Source of the DNA: Alphaproteobacteria bacterium MarineAlpha12_Bin1
Lineage (GTDB): Bacteria > Pseudomonadota > Alphaproteobacteria > UBA6615
Reading direction: 5' to 3'
Length of the DNA: 64,000 nt
Assembly: GCA_002937505.1 (NCBI GenBank)
Contig: PTJY01000002.1
Span: 62,001-126,000, forward strand
Shown: piece after piece, positions 54,142 through 63,830 of the stretch
Numbering within the stretch: position 1 is the first letter of the stretch
How the letters are laid out: every line of letters starts with the position of its first letter
Program-made: the position numbers and the translations under genes
Notes under the pieces: model-generated
The model's input: the letters and a program-made list of their open reading frames with translations, nothing else
The model's database searches: none
Told to the model about the DNA's origin: nothing

Positions 54142-55170
54142 ATGCCTATAAAAATATTCGATTATAAAAAAGTAAATAAATCTGATGAATTTGATGATAT
54201 TCCCATTTTAGATATAGGACCTTATCTATCCGGTGTACCGGGCGCCGGAGAATCTTTAGCAGAGAATATTAGATTTATACAAGAAACTATTGGCTTCTAC
54301 GTCGTTATTAATCATGGGATTCCCCGTGAAGTAATGGATAATGCTTATTCAGCTCTAAAACGTTTTTTTGCTCGTCCCAAAGAGGAAAAACTAAAGCTAA
54401 AATTTGGTGAAAAATCAGTTGGCTATATTGCACCCAAATCGACCGTATATGTTACCTCTAAGGTTAATAAAAACACAAAACAGGACTTAAACGAAACGCT
54501 GGCCCTAGCCTTAGATAGGGAACCAAACCATCCTTACATTGAAAGGGGCTTGCGCTTTGTAGGCCCCAATCCCTGGCCAGAGAACTTACCAGGTTTTCGT
54601 GATGCAATTGTTGGTTTTCAAAAATCCATAGTTGATCTCGGACAAAAAATAGTTCCCTTGTATGCATTAGCTCTCGAAAAACCAGCCCATTACTTTGATC
54701 AACACTTTGAGGAACCTATAGTTTGGGTCCGTAATGCTCATTATCCAGCGGTTGAGCCCGAAAAAAATCAATTTGGAATTTCACCCCATAGTGATCATAG
54801 CTTCATTACTTTACTGCCCCTATCCTCTGTACCAGGACTCCAAGTTCTTACTCAGAGTGGAAAATGGTTGCCAGCAAATCCTGTAGCTGACGGAATTATA
54901 ATAAACACTGGTGAATTTCTGAATCGCTGGACAAATGGTCGTTTTATTGCCTCACCGCACCGGGTAGTACCTCCTGACCACGATCGTTACTCTATGGCGG
55001 TATTTTTCAACCCGGCACCTGACACAATAGCAGAACCATTGGATACGTGTTGTAGCAAAGAAAACCCGCCTAAGTACGATCCCGTAAGTATGATTGATTA
55101 CGTTTGCTGGTATATTGACAAAAACTACTCTACCGATTTTGGCGGGCAACAAGAAGGAATAAACAGTTAG
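54142..55170 (+). CDS. 2-oxoglutarate/Fe(II)-dependent oxygenase, IPNS-like (copy 3)
   Basis: This 342-residue oxygenase has IPILDIGPYLS and GFYVVINHGIP at the N-terminus. The iron ligands are HSDHSF (about residue 215) and SPHRVV (about 271), with RYSMAVF for 2-oxoglutarate. It is close to the 37685-38722 product: both have the GYxxPKSTxYxTSxxNKNTKxDxNET region that sets the substrate pocket. It ends next to a convergent GlcG-like gene. Confidence 0.9.
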   Translation: MPIKIFDYKKVNKSDEFDDIPILDIGPYLSGVPGAGESLAENIRFIQETIGFYVVINHGIPREVMDNAYSALKRFFARPKEEKLKLKFGEKSVGYIAPKSTVYVTSKVNKNTKQDLNETLALALDREPNHPYIERGLRFVGPNPWPENLPGFRDAIVGFQKSIVDLGQKIVPLYALALEKPAHYFDQHFEEPIVWVRNAHYPAVEPEKNQFGISPHSDHSFITLLPLSSVPGLQVLTQSGKWLPANPVADGIIINTGEFLNRWTNGRFIASPHRVVPPDHDRYSMAVFFNPAPDTIAEPLDTCCSKENPPKYDPVSMIDYVCWYIDKNYSTDFGGQQEGINS

Positions 55171-55251
55171 TATTCTACAAATCCTAGTTTATCATGAATA
55201 ATTCGTGATATAGAAATTAAGACTGTGCATCCCTAGCTTGTCTAAAAACAA

Positions 55252-55674
55252 TCAGCCAGTGTCAGCTATCAGACCTACGGCCTCAATTCCAGCAACAGCA
55301 CATGCCTCATCACGATCAGAAACATCCCCAGTAACTCCTACCGCACCAAGTATTTTGCCCTCTTGATCGCGTATTATAACTCCCCCTGGGGCATTCAATG
55401 TTTTACCCCCAGATACTGAATTTAAAGTCATCATAAAGCGATCTGGTCTATTTTCTAGGGCACGTGACCCCATGCCCATACCCAAGGCTCCCCAAGCTTT
55501 AGCTTGGGCAATAGCCGGCCTTAAAAAACTAGTCCCATCTTCACGAGCAAATGAAATCAAGTGACCTCCTGGATCTAAGACTGCGATACCCAAAGGAAGA
55601 CAATTAGTTTTCCTACCATGAGAGAAGCCAACCTCCACAATTTTCATAGCTTGATCAAGCGTGAGTTCAGACAT
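55252..55674 (-). CDS. GlcG/HbpS family protein (DUF336)
   Basis: This 140-residue protein has the conserved LPLGIAVLDPGGHLISFAREDGTSFLRP, followed by AKAWGALGMG and the glycine-rich GGVIIRDQEGKILGAVGVTGDVSDRDE. The family includes GlcG of glycolate operons and the haem-binding HbpS. It is cytoplasmic by sequence. It is next to the PPOx gene on the same strand, 39 bp apart. Function unproven; a cofactor-binding partner of nearby oxidoreductases is possible. Confidence 0.9.
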   Translation of the reverse strand: MSELTLDQAMKIVEVGFSHGRKTNCLPLGIAVLDPGGHLISFAREDGTSFLRPAIAQAKAWGALGMGMGSRALENRPDRFMMTLNSVSGGKTLNAPGGVIIRDQEGKILGAVGVTGDVSDRDEACAVAGIEAVGLIADTG

Positions 55675-55713
55675 GTTAAATTTCTCTTACTGTTAATAGT
55701 TTTTAGTTTGAAC

Positions 55714-56337
55714 CTAATAAAGGTCGTTTTTTATAGAATTCGAATAATTTTTATCTATCTGCTTTCCGTCTACACCATACCAATCCTGATTAAGCTGACC
55801 CATAGTCGGAAAATCTTTTCGGTCGATCTGTTTATCAGGATTCCAAAGGTCAGCTCTGATTATTGCCTTTCCACAGTGCATATAAACATCTTTAATTTGA
55901 ACGATTAAAGCAGCTTTAGGAAGTTTTCCCTTAACTTGCATGCTAGCTAGAATTTCTGTATCTGTAGTCAGTTTAGCACGTCCGTTTATACGGAGAATTT
56001 CATTCATTCCTGGAACCATAAATAGTAATCCCACCTCTGGGTTTTCTATAATATTGTGAAATGAATCGGCTCGCCTATTACCAGGACGATCTGGTATAGC
56101 AATAGTTTTATCATCTAAAATCTGTACAAATCCTGGTGCGTCACCCCTTGGACTAGCATCCGCCGGGCCATCATTAGCTGCTGATGTGGAAAGGACAAGA
56201 AATGGCGAAATGGTAATAAAATGCTTACTATGTTTATTCAGTTTTGGTAGCTCTTTTTCGTTTAAATGGCCTTTAGGTTGGCCATAATGAACTTCAAGAT
56301 GCTCGCGAGTAGTGATTTCATGAACCTTAGTAGACAT
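55714..56337 (-). CDS. Pyridoxamine 5'-phosphate oxidase-fold flavoprotein (MSMEG_1061-like)
   Basis: This protein of about 207 residues starts at ATG 56337 with AGGAAG upstream; the longer frame to 56409 is unlikely. Split-barrel flavin-binding features include FLVLSTSAANDGPADASPRGD, TIAIPDRPGNRRADSFHNIIENPEVGLLFMVPG and NGRAKLTTD. The family binds FMN or F420 and reduces small molecules, or is uncharacterised. It forms a two-gene unit with the GlcG-like gene and is divergent from the thioesterase at 56460. Confidence 0.87.
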   Translation of the reverse strand: MSTKVHEITTREHLEVHYGQPKGHLNEKELPKLNKHSKHFITISPFLVLSTSAANDGPADASPRGDAPGFVQILDDKTIAIPDRPGNRRADSFHNIIENPEVGLLFMVPGMNEILRINGRAKLTTDTEILASMQVKGKLPKAALIVQIKDVYMHCGKAIIRADLWNPDKQIDRKDFPTMGQLNQDWYGVDGKQIDKNYSNSIKNDLY

Positions 56338-56459
56338 ATTTACCAACTTCCTAAATGACATGATTAAACTTTGTAGACTTGTATGTGCTCTACAAAAGCA
56401 GCATACCAAAAAATACTAACGAAAATATTTTTATAAACTTAAAACTGGAAAATCAAGTT

Positions 56460-56864
56460 ATGAAAAATACTCTTAAAATAGGTATAGAAGCTAATCAGCG
56501 TATTATCATTGATACAAACCGCACCATTTCATTTATGGGCGAAGAACTCCGCGTTTACTCTACTCCTTCTATGGTACTAGACATAGAGCGTGTTTGCAAA
56601 AACATACTAGATAAACATCTGAGCAAGGATCAAAGCTCAGTAGGGGCAAGGGTTGAAATTGACCATTTGGGAGCAACGCTGATCGACATGTGGGTTGATA
56701 TAAACGCGAAGATTTCTGAGATTGATCGTCGCCGAGTTTTGTTTACCGTTGAAATACATGACCAAACTGGAGATAAAGTGGGCGATTGCAAACATACACG
56801 GTTTGTGGTGGATCTGGACAAACAGAAACAACGTCTAGACGAAAAAAGATCTCGAGTTAATTGA
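56460..56864 (+). CDS. Hot-dog thioesterase (FlK-like)
   Basis: This protein of about 134 residues starts at ATG 56460; the in-frame extension to 56379 is without homology. The hot-dog fold segments are YSTPSMVLDIERVCKNIL, SSVGARVEIDHLGATLIDMWVDI and GDCKHTRFVVDLDK. They match the fluoroacetyl-CoA thioesterase-like group, where Thr/Ser, Glu and His form the catalytic set; here Glu and His are seen. It would hydrolyse an acyl-CoA. It converges on the CaiB transferase gene, both acting on CoA esters. Confidence 0.85.
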   Translation: MKNTLKIGIEANQRIIIDTNRTISFMGEELRVYSTPSMVLDIERVCKNILDKHLSKDQSSVGARVEIDHLGATLIDMWVDINAKISEIDRRRVLFTVEIHDQTGDKVGDCKHTRFVVDLDKQKQRLDEKRSRVN

Positions 56865-56901
56865 ATCGAGCAATAAAAAATATTGTTTCCCAGGCCAATA
56901 T

Positions 56902-58131
56902 TTATTCTGCAGCTTCAACGTTTATTCTTTTATCAGAAATAACACCCTCACTAACTAGGCTATCAATTTCATCAGAAGTAAAATTAAATCGAGTCAAAAT
57001 TTCTCTAGAATCTTGTCCTATTAAGGGTGCACTTTGCGTAATAGCTGTTGAGGCAGATGAGTACTTAACTGGATGACCCATAACCGAAAAGTTCTTTCCA
57101 GTGGCTGAAGATATATTAGTTACCATATTCCGAGCTTTGGTATGAGGATCATTAACCATTTCCTCAATATCATATACAGGTCCCGCCGGAACACCGTGAC
57201 TATCTAAGAGCTCCATCCACTCGCTAGTGGTCCTTTTTGAAAGCAAAGTATTCAGTATTTCTACCAAAGTATCTAAGTTCTCCATTCGGCTAGCTGGCTC
57301 ACTAAATCGGTCATCATTTGCTAGTTCATTGGAGCCAATTGCCTCTACAAACTTTAGCCAAGTACTTTGGTTTGCAGCCCCGACAACTAACCAACTATCA
57401 CTTGTCTTAAATGCCTGATATGGAGCTGCCAGAGGGTGAGCAGAACCCATAGCCTGGGAGACTTCACCTGTATCCCCAAAAATAGCTGTCTGCCAGAAGG
57501 TGTGAAATATACCTGCTTCATAAAGAGACGTATCAACGTATTGACCTTTACCGGTTCGATGTCTTTGAATTATGGCTCCACAAATTCCCAAGGCTGCCAA
57601 AATACCTGCTGTAATATCCGTTATTGGCGCCCCCACTTTTACAGGGGGACGCCCTGGACCCTCACCAGTTATACTCATAATACCGGACATAGCCTGAGTA
57701 ATAAGATCAAAACCTCCTCGATCCGAATAAGGCCCTGTCCGTCCAAATCCAGAAATTGAGCAATAGATTAATCTAGGATTTGATTCTCTTACATTTTCCC
57801 ATCCAACTCCATAATGCTCCATAGCACCCATACGGTAGTTTTCGATAAACACGTCAGACTTATCTATCAAAGTACGCAAAGTGGATTTGCCTTTTTCTGT
57901 CTTAAGGTTAAGGCCTAAACCACTTTTATTTCTATTCATCATGGCAAAAGCGGCAGAATCACCATCTTCAGATCTGCCAAAACGACGAGTATCATCTCCT
58001 TTTGGGAGTCGTTCAACTTTCACCACTTCTGCGCCCATGTCAGCGAGGAGCTGACCACATGTAGGTGCAGCCATAATATGGCTAAGTTCAATTATTTTAA
58101 TCCCATCAAGAAGCTTTTGATTTTCGGTCAT
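56902..58131 (-). CDS. CaiB/BaiF family CoA-transferase, second copy
   Basis: This 409-residue type III CoA-transferase begins IKIIELSHIMAAPTCGQLLADMGAEVVKVE. The catalytic Asp is in APITDITAG near residue 170, and MNRNKSGLGLNL and GFGRTGPYSDRGGFD are conserved. It is two bases downstream of the enoyl-CoA hydratase gene, so the two form an operon: activation of an acid and hydration of its enoyl-CoA form. The overall pattern is that of carnitine-like or aromatic acid degradation. Confidence 0.93.
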   Translation of the reverse strand: MTENQKLLDGIKIIELSHIMAAPTCGQLLADMGAEVVKVERLPKGDDTRRFGRSEDGDSAAFAMMNRNKSGLGLNLKTEKGKSTLRTLIDKSDVFIENYRMGAMEHYGVGWENVRESNPRLIYCSISGFGRTGPYSDRGGFDLITQAMSGIMSITGEGPGRPPVKVGAPITDITAGILAALGICGAIIQRHRTGKGQYVDTSLYEAGIFHTFWQTAIFGDTGEVSQAMGSAHPLAAPYQAFKTSDSWLVVGAANQSTWLKFVEAIGSNELANDDRFSEPASRMENLDTLVEILNTLLSKRTTSEWMELLDSHGVPAGPVYDIEEMVNDPHTKARNMVTNISSATGKNFSVMGHPVKYSSASTAITQSAPLIGQDSREILTRFNFTSDEIDSLVSEGVISDKRINVEAAE

Positions 58132-58133
58132 GG

Positions 58134-58940
58134 CTAGCGGCCTTCAAATTTCGGTTTTTGTTTGTTTAAAAAAGCTTGATAACCCATCTTAAAATCATGA
58201 GTATCAAAGCAAGCAAAACCCTCAGATAGTTCACTTTGGTTTAAAGGCTTTGCTACTTTAACACCGTCAATTATACGGTCTACAAACTTTTTATGCCATC
58301 GATTAACTAACGGCGCACCCTCAGAAATTCTTAGGGCCGTTTCATAAACCTCTAACTCAACCTCGTTATCCGGGACAACTTTATTTACTAATCCTTTTAT
58401 TTTTGCTTCTTCTGAATCAAATATTCTCGCTTCAAATAAAATTTCAAGCGCAACCGATCTACCCACTAACCCCACTAAAGCCTCTATTTCAGGGTGTGAC
58501 ATGACAAGTCCAAGACGGTTTATCGGGATCCCAAATTTGGAGCTCTTTCCACATATACGCAAATCACACATAAGTGCCAGTTCAAGCGCTCCTCCAACAC
58601 ACAATCCTTTTATAAGCGCAACGACTGGATGTTGGCACTCACGAATACTCGCCATAGATCGATGCATAAAGGCTCCATATTCAGCCGCCTTGGTAGAGTC
58701 ACACCTTTCCGACTCAAACTCAGATATATCAGCTCCTGGTCCCATCGCCTTATCACCTGCCCCTCTTAATATGACGCATCGTATAGAATGATCGTCATTA
58801 AGCTCGTTCATGACAACCGCAAGCCGTTGCCACATAGCTTTATTTAGGGCATTTAACTTATTTGGCCTATTTAAGATGACAGTGACTATATCGCCAGTCC
58901 GCTCAACCAAGATTATATTTTCGCTAGATAACACCGACAT
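58134..58940 (-). CDS. Enoyl-CoA hydratase/isomerase family protein, second copy
   Basis: This crotonase-family protein has about 268 residues. ATG 58940 was chosen because GGAG lies 6 nt before it; 58952 is the alternative. Oxyanion-hole segments are RGAGDKAMGPGADISEFE near residue 60 and IKGLCVGGALELALMCDLRICG near residue 105. It has the C-terminal FLNKQKPKFEGR tail. It leads the two-gene operon with the CaiB transferase. The GPGADISEF segment resembles carnitinyl-CoA dehydratase-like members, which also pair with CaiB. Confidence 0.9.
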   Translation of the reverse strand: MSVLSSENIILVERTGDIVTVILNRPNKLNALNKAMWQRLAVVMNELNDDHSIRCVILRGAGDKAMGPGADISEFESERCDSTKAAEYGAFMHRSMASIRECQHPVVALIKGLCVGGALELALMCDLRICGKSSKFGIPINRLGLVMSHPEIEALVGLVGRSVALEILFEARIFDSEEAKIKGLVNKVVPDNEVELEVYETALRISEGAPLVNRWHKKFVDRIIDGVKVAKPLNQSELSEGFACFDTHDFKMGYQAFLNKQKPKFEGR

Positions 58941-59057
58941 TAGAATCTCCATGTTATGTTGTAGCTTTTAAGCACATGTGCAAATGATTTAGTATAATAG
59001 AAATAAAAGAACAAACACACAGTCAGAATATAAGATTAATTATCTAGCAGAAAACAT

Positions 59058-60284
59058 ATGAAAAAACATACAAAAGATCATAAAAACAAGATCGCTATAC
59101 CCCTTGATGATGTCGGTTGTTTAGTCCCACATAATATTGCGGAGCCAATCTTGGGTTCAGAGAATGGGCCTCTAGTTGGAAAAACAATAATAATTAAAGA
59201 CCTATATGACATTTCAGGACGTAAAACTGGAAACGGTAGCCCTGATTTCTTTGCCAAAGCTAAACCTGCCAAAAAAACGGCTAACGCTGTAAAAAGACTT
59301 TTAGAAGCTGGTGCGGATATAGTAGGAATTTCGATTTGCGATGAGTTTTTCTATAGTCTAACTGGTGCTAACGCACATTATGGGACCCCAAAAAACTTAC
59401 GTGCCAAAGGACGACTACCAGGAGGGTCCTCTTCTGGATCTGCCGCGGCCTTAGCAGCAGAATTATGCGATATATCTCTTGGAAGCGACACAGGCGGATC
59501 AGTGAGAATACCTGCTTCTTTTTGTGGGCTTTATGGAATTCGACCAACTCACGGCAGGGTTGATTTAGCTGGTGGACGCCCGATGGCCCCTAGCCTCGAC
59601 ACAGCAGGATGGTTTGCTAACGATGCACATTTATTTCAGACAGTAGGCTCTGTTCTCCTGGATAAAAGAATATCTAATGGAGATGTTATGAAAGTTTTAG
59701 TTGCGGAAGATTGCTTTAATACGGCGGACCCTGAAGTCTCTAAAACTTTAAAGAGTTTTTTAAGCAACGCCGCAGATTTTTTACCTAATAGATTAGAAAT
59801 AAACATTGCATCAGGAGAACTTGATAAGTGGTCGGATGCTTTCAAGATAATACAAGCGTATGAAGTGAAAAGCACCAACTTACCATGGGTAGAAAAAAAT
59901 AAACCTAATTTAGGACCTGGTATTAAAGAACGATTTAAAATGGCTGCAAGTATTAGCACAGAAGAGTTCTCTACAGCCATAAAGGTTCGGGAACAAGTTC
60001 AAAAAAATCTGAGAGAGCTGATCTCTCCTGGAACAATAGTATGCCTGCCAACAGCACCCGTAATAGCTCCGAAAGTGAACAGCACATTAGATCAGTTAGA
60101 ATTCTTTCGTGCCAACACTCTTTTACTAACATGCATTTCAGGGCTAAGTGGTCTTCCTCAAATTACCGTGCCTGCAGAAAAACTGAAAAATTGTCCTATC
60201 GGTTTATCGTTTATTGGTTGGGAAGGGGGAGACGAAGCCCTACTTGATCTCTCTATCGTACTCTCTTCTTTATGTCAGAGGTAA
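59058..60284 (+). CDS. Amidase (amidase signature family)
   Basis: This 408-residue enzyme carries the Ser-cisSer-Lys triad. Lys is in GKTIIIKDLYDI near residue 48. The GGSSSGSAAALAAE stretch near residue 123 and SLGSDTGGSVRIPASFCG supply the two serines. It hydrolyses carboxamides to acids and ammonia. The family length is slightly short (usual about 450). The glycerol kinase starts one base after its stop, so the pair is co-transcribed although their chemistry is not obviously linked. Confidence 0.92.
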   Translation: MKKHTKDHKNKIAIPLDDVGCLVPHNIAEPILGSENGPLVGKTIIIKDLYDISGRKTGNGSPDFFAKAKPAKKTANAVKRLLEAGADIVGISICDEFFYSLTGANAHYGTPKNLRAKGRLPGGSSSGSAAALAAELCDISLGSDTGGSVRIPASFCGLYGIRPTHGRVDLAGGRPMAPSLDTAGWFANDAHLFQTVGSVLLDKRISNGDVMKVLVAEDCFNTADPEVSKTLKSFLSNAADFLPNRLEINIASGELDKWSDAFKIIQAYEVKSTNLPWVEKNKPNLGPGIKERFKMAASISTEEFSTAIKVREQVQKNLRELISPGTIVCLPTAPVIAPKVNSTLDQLEFFRANTLLLTCISGLSGLPQITVPAEKLKNCPIGLSFIGWEGGDEALLDLSIVLSSLCQR

Positions 60285-60285
60285 A

Positions 60286-61791
60286 GTGACAAAAAAAAGT
60301 TATATTTTAGCGCTGGACCAGGGCACTACTAGCACTAGAGCCATAGTATTTGATGACACCGGTTCACAAATAATCACTTATCAAAAAGAACTTAAGCAAA
60401 TATTTCCTCAGTCAGATTGGGTGGAGCACGATCCTGAAGAAATATGGGAGGCAACAGTAGAGGTGTTAAGAAGAACACTTTCAGATTGTGTAGATTTAGG
60501 AAAAAAGGTTGACACGATTGGGATTACCAATCAGCGCGAAACAACCGTTTTATGGGACAAAAAAACAGGGGACCCAGTATATAATGCAATAGTTTGGCAA
60601 GATCAGAGAACCTCAATAGCATGCGAGAACCTCTCAAATTCGGATAATGAGAAATTTATCTCTAAAAAAACAGGATTAACTATCAGCCCTTATTTCTCTG
60701 CGAGTAAAATATCATGGATATTAGATAATGTTGATGGGGTCAGAAAAAATGCTGAAGATGGTCGACTCGCATTCGGTACAATTGATAGCTTTCTTCTGTG
60801 GCGCCTTACGGGCGGTAAAGCCCATTTAACCGATGCCACTAACGCTAGCCGCACCCTTTTATTCAATATACATAATCAAAAATGGGATGAAGATTTATTA
60901 TCTTTCTGGCGTATTCCAAAAGTGATATTACCGGAAGTACGCGATAGCTCGAGTTTTTTTGGTATTACTAAATCTGGTTTATTTGATAGCCAGATAAAAA
61001 TAAATTCTATGGTCGGTGACCAACAGGCTGCAGCGATCGGACAAGCTTGTGTTAGAAATGGCACAATAAAAGCAACATATGGAACAGGTTGCTTTTTATT
61101 AATGAATACCGGTGATAAACCCATAATTTCTAATAAGGGCCTTTTAACCACGCTAGCTTATAGAATTAATGGAAAACCAACTTACTCAGTTGAAGGTAGT
61201 ATTTTTAGTGCCGGATCAACCATTCAGTGGCTTAGAGACGGATTAAAATTAATTAGTTCGGCTAGTGAGACTGAAGAGCTTGCAAAAAGCCTTTCATCAA
61301 ATAAAGGAATATATTTAGTGCCCGCATTTACTGGGTTAGGGGCTCCTTATTGGAACTCTACGGTCCGTGGGACCATTTTCGGACTTACCCTAGAAACAGG
61401 CCCCGCTGAAATTGCTAGAGCTTCGCTTGAGGCAGTTACTTATCAGAGTTACGATATCATAAAAGCAATGGAAAGTGATCTCGGACAACCTATACAATCA
61501 CTGCAGATAGATGGAGGCATGACAGATAATGATTGGTTTGTTCAATATTTATCTAATATTCTTAACATTAAAGTTGCAAGACCTCGAGTGTTAGAAACCA
61601 CCGCCTTAGGAGCTGCTTTTCTTGCTGGCCTAGGCTCAGGCCTCTATTCAAAATTAGAGGATATAGAAAATTTGTGGAAAATAGATCGTCCTTTTTGTCC
61701 AAATATTGATCACACAAAAAGGCTAAAATATTTGGCTGGCTGGAAACAAGCAGTCCAGAAACTAACCATGTACAAACCAGATAATATGTAA
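60286..61791 (+). CDS. glpK: Glycerol kinase
   Basis: This protein of about 501 residues starts at GTG 60286, 4 nt after GAGG; the frame upstream to 60214 lies inside the amidase gene. Landmarks are YILALDQGTTSTRAIVFD, IGITNQRETTVLWDKKTG, TYGTGCFLLMNTG and VPAFTGLGAPYW, all standard for FGGY-family GlpK. It phosphorylates glycerol to glycerol 3-phosphate in the cytoplasm. No glpF or glpD is in the window, so glycerol entry and oxidation are encoded elsewhere. Confidence 0.95.
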   Translation: MTKKSYILALDQGTTSTRAIVFDDTGSQIITYQKELKQIFPQSDWVEHDPEEIWEATVEVLRRTLSDCVDLGKKVDTIGITNQRETTVLWDKKTGDPVYNAIVWQDQRTSIACENLSNSDNEKFISKKTGLTISPYFSASKISWILDNVDGVRKNAEDGRLAFGTIDSFLLWRLTGGKAHLTDATNASRTLLFNIHNQKWDEDLLSFWRIPKVILPEVRDSSSFFGITKSGLFDSQIKINSMVGDQQAAAIGQACVRNGTIKATYGTGCFLLMNTGDKPIISNKGLLTTLAYRINGKPTYSVEGSIFSAGSTIQWLRDGLKLISSASETEELAKSLSSNKGIYLVPAFTGLGAPYWNSTVRGTIFGLTLETGPAEIARASLEAVTYQSYDIIKAMESDLGQPIQSLQIDGGMTDNDWFVQYLSNILNIKVARPRVLETTALGAAFLAGLGSGLYSKLEDIENLWKIDRPFCPNIDHTKRLKYLAGWKQAVQKLTMYKPDNM

Positions 61792-61828
61792 ACCCTTGCA
61801 AAACCAGAATTCAAATAAGGAGTAAAAG

Positions 61829-62983
61829 ATGACCCCAAAAAAAGAATATGTTGAAGTGCAAGGAAAATGTCACCCCGACTTTAATGCGGTCAGGGTAGAG
61901 CTAGAAAATAACTTTTCTTCTCACAACGAGATAGGCAGTGCAGTTTGTATATACCATAAAGGAGAGAAAGTTGTTGACCTATGGGGCGGACATCAAGACG
62001 CTAAAAGACTTACTCCTTGGAAGGAAGACACCTTGTGTGCCGTCTACTCAATAACAAAAAGTATATCTATATTATCTGTACATATATTGGCAGATAGAGG
62101 ATTAGTTGATTTAGAAGCTCCTGTAGCAAAATATTGGCCTGGTTTTGCACAAAATGGTAAGGAGTCAATCAAGGTTCGTCACGTCCTTTCTCACTTTTGT
62201 GGGATCTGCTTCAACGACACAGCGGAAGCCGGCGATATCTTCGATTATGACCAAATGATAAAAGTGATTGAATCTCAAGAACCAGCGTGGCCTCCAGAAA
62301 CAAAAGGAGCCTACAATACTGTTAACATTGGCTATATGGCTGGTGAAATAGTACGCCGCGTTTCTGGGCTCTCAATTCGGGACTTCGTGCAAAAGAATAT
62401 CTGTACTCCACTTAATGCCGAGTTCAAAATAGGTGTTGATAAAGAGGATCTAGACCGCGTAGCAGATATTTGTCCAAACTCAGCAGGCTTTTCTATGAAA
62501 AGCGCTGCTACCCCAGGGACCCCATTAGCTCGCGCCTGGAAAGCAATGCCCAGCACTATGAATGCTGCTACTCACAATACAACTGATTTTCGTTTAGGAG
62601 CTTTACCTTCCTTCGGAGGATTTGGAACAGCTAGAGGAATAGCACGTATTTATGCTGCTCTGGCGAATGGTGGTGAAATTGATGGAGTTCAATTAGCCAC
62701 TAGCAAAACTATTAAAAAAGCCACCGAAGACCAATGGCACGACGAATCTGATGGCACAACGGGTCAAGAAATAAGAATGGGTATTGGGTTTTTTAAGAAC
62801 ACAAATCACCTATTTGGCCCCAATGCCGACTCATTTGGTCATCATGGATCTGGAGGCACTCGTGCTCTCGCTGATCCTAGCGAGAATCTTTCTCTGGGTT
62901 TTGTATCAAACCTAATGAGCGAAAAGTTAGGCACCGGCATCCGTACTGAGGCAATTGTTAAAGCAGCATACAGTAATTTATAG
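61829..62983 (+). CDS. Beta-lactamase-fold serine hydrolase (EstB-like esterase)
   Basis: This 384-residue class C-type fold has the SxxK motif in YSITKSI near residue 74 and the Tyr motif in AYNTVNIGYMAGE near residue 170. A C-terminal GHHGSGGTRALADP stands in for KTG. It lacks a signal peptide, which favours an intracellular esterase rather than a beta-lactamase. AAGGAG is well placed before the ATG. It follows glpK by 37 bp and converges on nadC with a 4-bp gap. Confidence 0.92.
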   Translation: MTPKKEYVEVQGKCHPDFNAVRVELENNFSSHNEIGSAVCIYHKGEKVVDLWGGHQDAKRLTPWKEDTLCAVYSITKSISILSVHILADRGLVDLEAPVAKYWPGFAQNGKESIKVRHVLSHFCGICFNDTAEAGDIFDYDQMIKVIESQEPAWPPETKGAYNTVNIGYMAGEIVRRVSGLSIRDFVQKNICTPLNAEFKIGVDKEDLDRVADICPNSAGFSMKSAATPGTPLARAWKAMPSTMNAATHNTTDFRLGALPSFGGFGTARGIARIYAALANGGEIDGVQLATSKTIKKATEDQWHDESDGTTGQEIRMGIGFFKNTNHLFGPNADSFGHHGSGGTRALADPSENLSLGFVSNLMSEKLGTGIRTEAIVKAAYSNL

Positions 62984-62987
62984 AGTA

Positions 62988-63830
62988 TTATATCGGCTCA
63001 AAATCAAGACCAACGTCCCAGTTGTCAACACTATGGGTTAACCAACCAAGTGAAATAAGATCTACTCCAGATGCCGCAACATCAGTTATGTTAGTTGGTG
63101 TAATTCCGCCAGATGCCTCAGTTATTATTCGACCATCCACCATAGCGACAGCTTCATTTAATAACTCAATACTCATGTTGTCTAACAAGACAGCATCTAC
63201 ACCGAGCGTTAACGCTTCTTCTAATTCAGATAAAGTATCAACCTCTAACTCGACCTTAACCATATGACCGAGATTTTGCCTGACTAATTCAATTGCTGGC
63301 AAAACTCCTCCTGCCATTATACGGTGATTATCCTTGATTAAAACACCATCATTCAGTCCAAAGCGATGGTTAACCCCCCCTCCCACTTTTACTGAGTATT
63401 TATCAAGAACGCGCAACCCTGGGGCAGTTTTACGGGTACAAATTATTCGTGCAGAATAATCACGAATGGCAGCCACAAGATCCCTTGTCGCAGTTGCAAT
63501 GCCAGACATCCTTCCCAAAACATTCAAAGCAGTTCTTTCTGCTGTCAATATTGACCTAGCTGATCCAGATATAACTGCTAAAGCACTACCTGGAGAAACA
63601 TCATCGCCATCACTATATCTAGCCTGCACAGAAATACTTTCATCTATCATTGAAAATACATTGATTGCTACTTCTAGCCCAGAAACTTTACCCTCGTTAC
63701 GGGCTACAATACTAGCAGTAGCAAGTGATTTTGGATTAACTATAGCATCGGTAGTAATGTCTCCTGCCACTCCTAGGTCTTCTTCCAGAGCTCGTTCAAT
63801 AATTGTTTTATAAATAACTGGATATAGCAT
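62988..63830 (-). CDS. nadC: Nicotinate-nucleotide pyrophosphorylase (quinolinate phosphoribosyltransferase)
   Basis: This protein of about 280 residues starts at ATG 63830 (MLYPVIYKTIIERALEEDLG), where AGAGAG lies about 8 nt upstream; the frame extends to 63857. Family motifs are ALNVLGRMSGIATATR, TRKTAPGLRVLDKYSVKVGGG with the catalytic Arg/Lys, and NHRFGLNDGVLIKDNH. It makes nicotinate mononucleotide from quinolinate in NAD synthesis. It overlaps the upstream nadB by 23 bases, the usual nadB-nadC coupling. These are core genes at the edge of an accessory-rich window. Confidence 0.96.
   Translation of the reverse strand: MLYPVIYKTIIERALEEDLGVAGDITTDAIVNPKSLATASIVARNEGKVSGLEVAINVFSMIDESISVQARYSDGDDVSPGSALAVISGSARSILTAERTALNVLGRMSGIATATRDLVAAIRDYSARIICTRKTAPGLRVLDKYSVKVGGGVNHRFGLNDGVLIKDNHRIMAGGVLPAIELVRQNLGHMVKVELEVDTLSELEEALTLGVDAVLLDNMSIELLNEAVAMVDGRIITEASGGITPTNITDVAASGVDLISLGWLTHSVDNWDVGLDFEPI

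Noticed and set aside
37685-55170. Beta-lactam biosynthesis cluster (IPNS-like oxygenases)
   Set aside because: No NRPS, acyltransferase or other antibiotic genes are present; these oxygenases are members of a broad superfamily in a catabolic setting.
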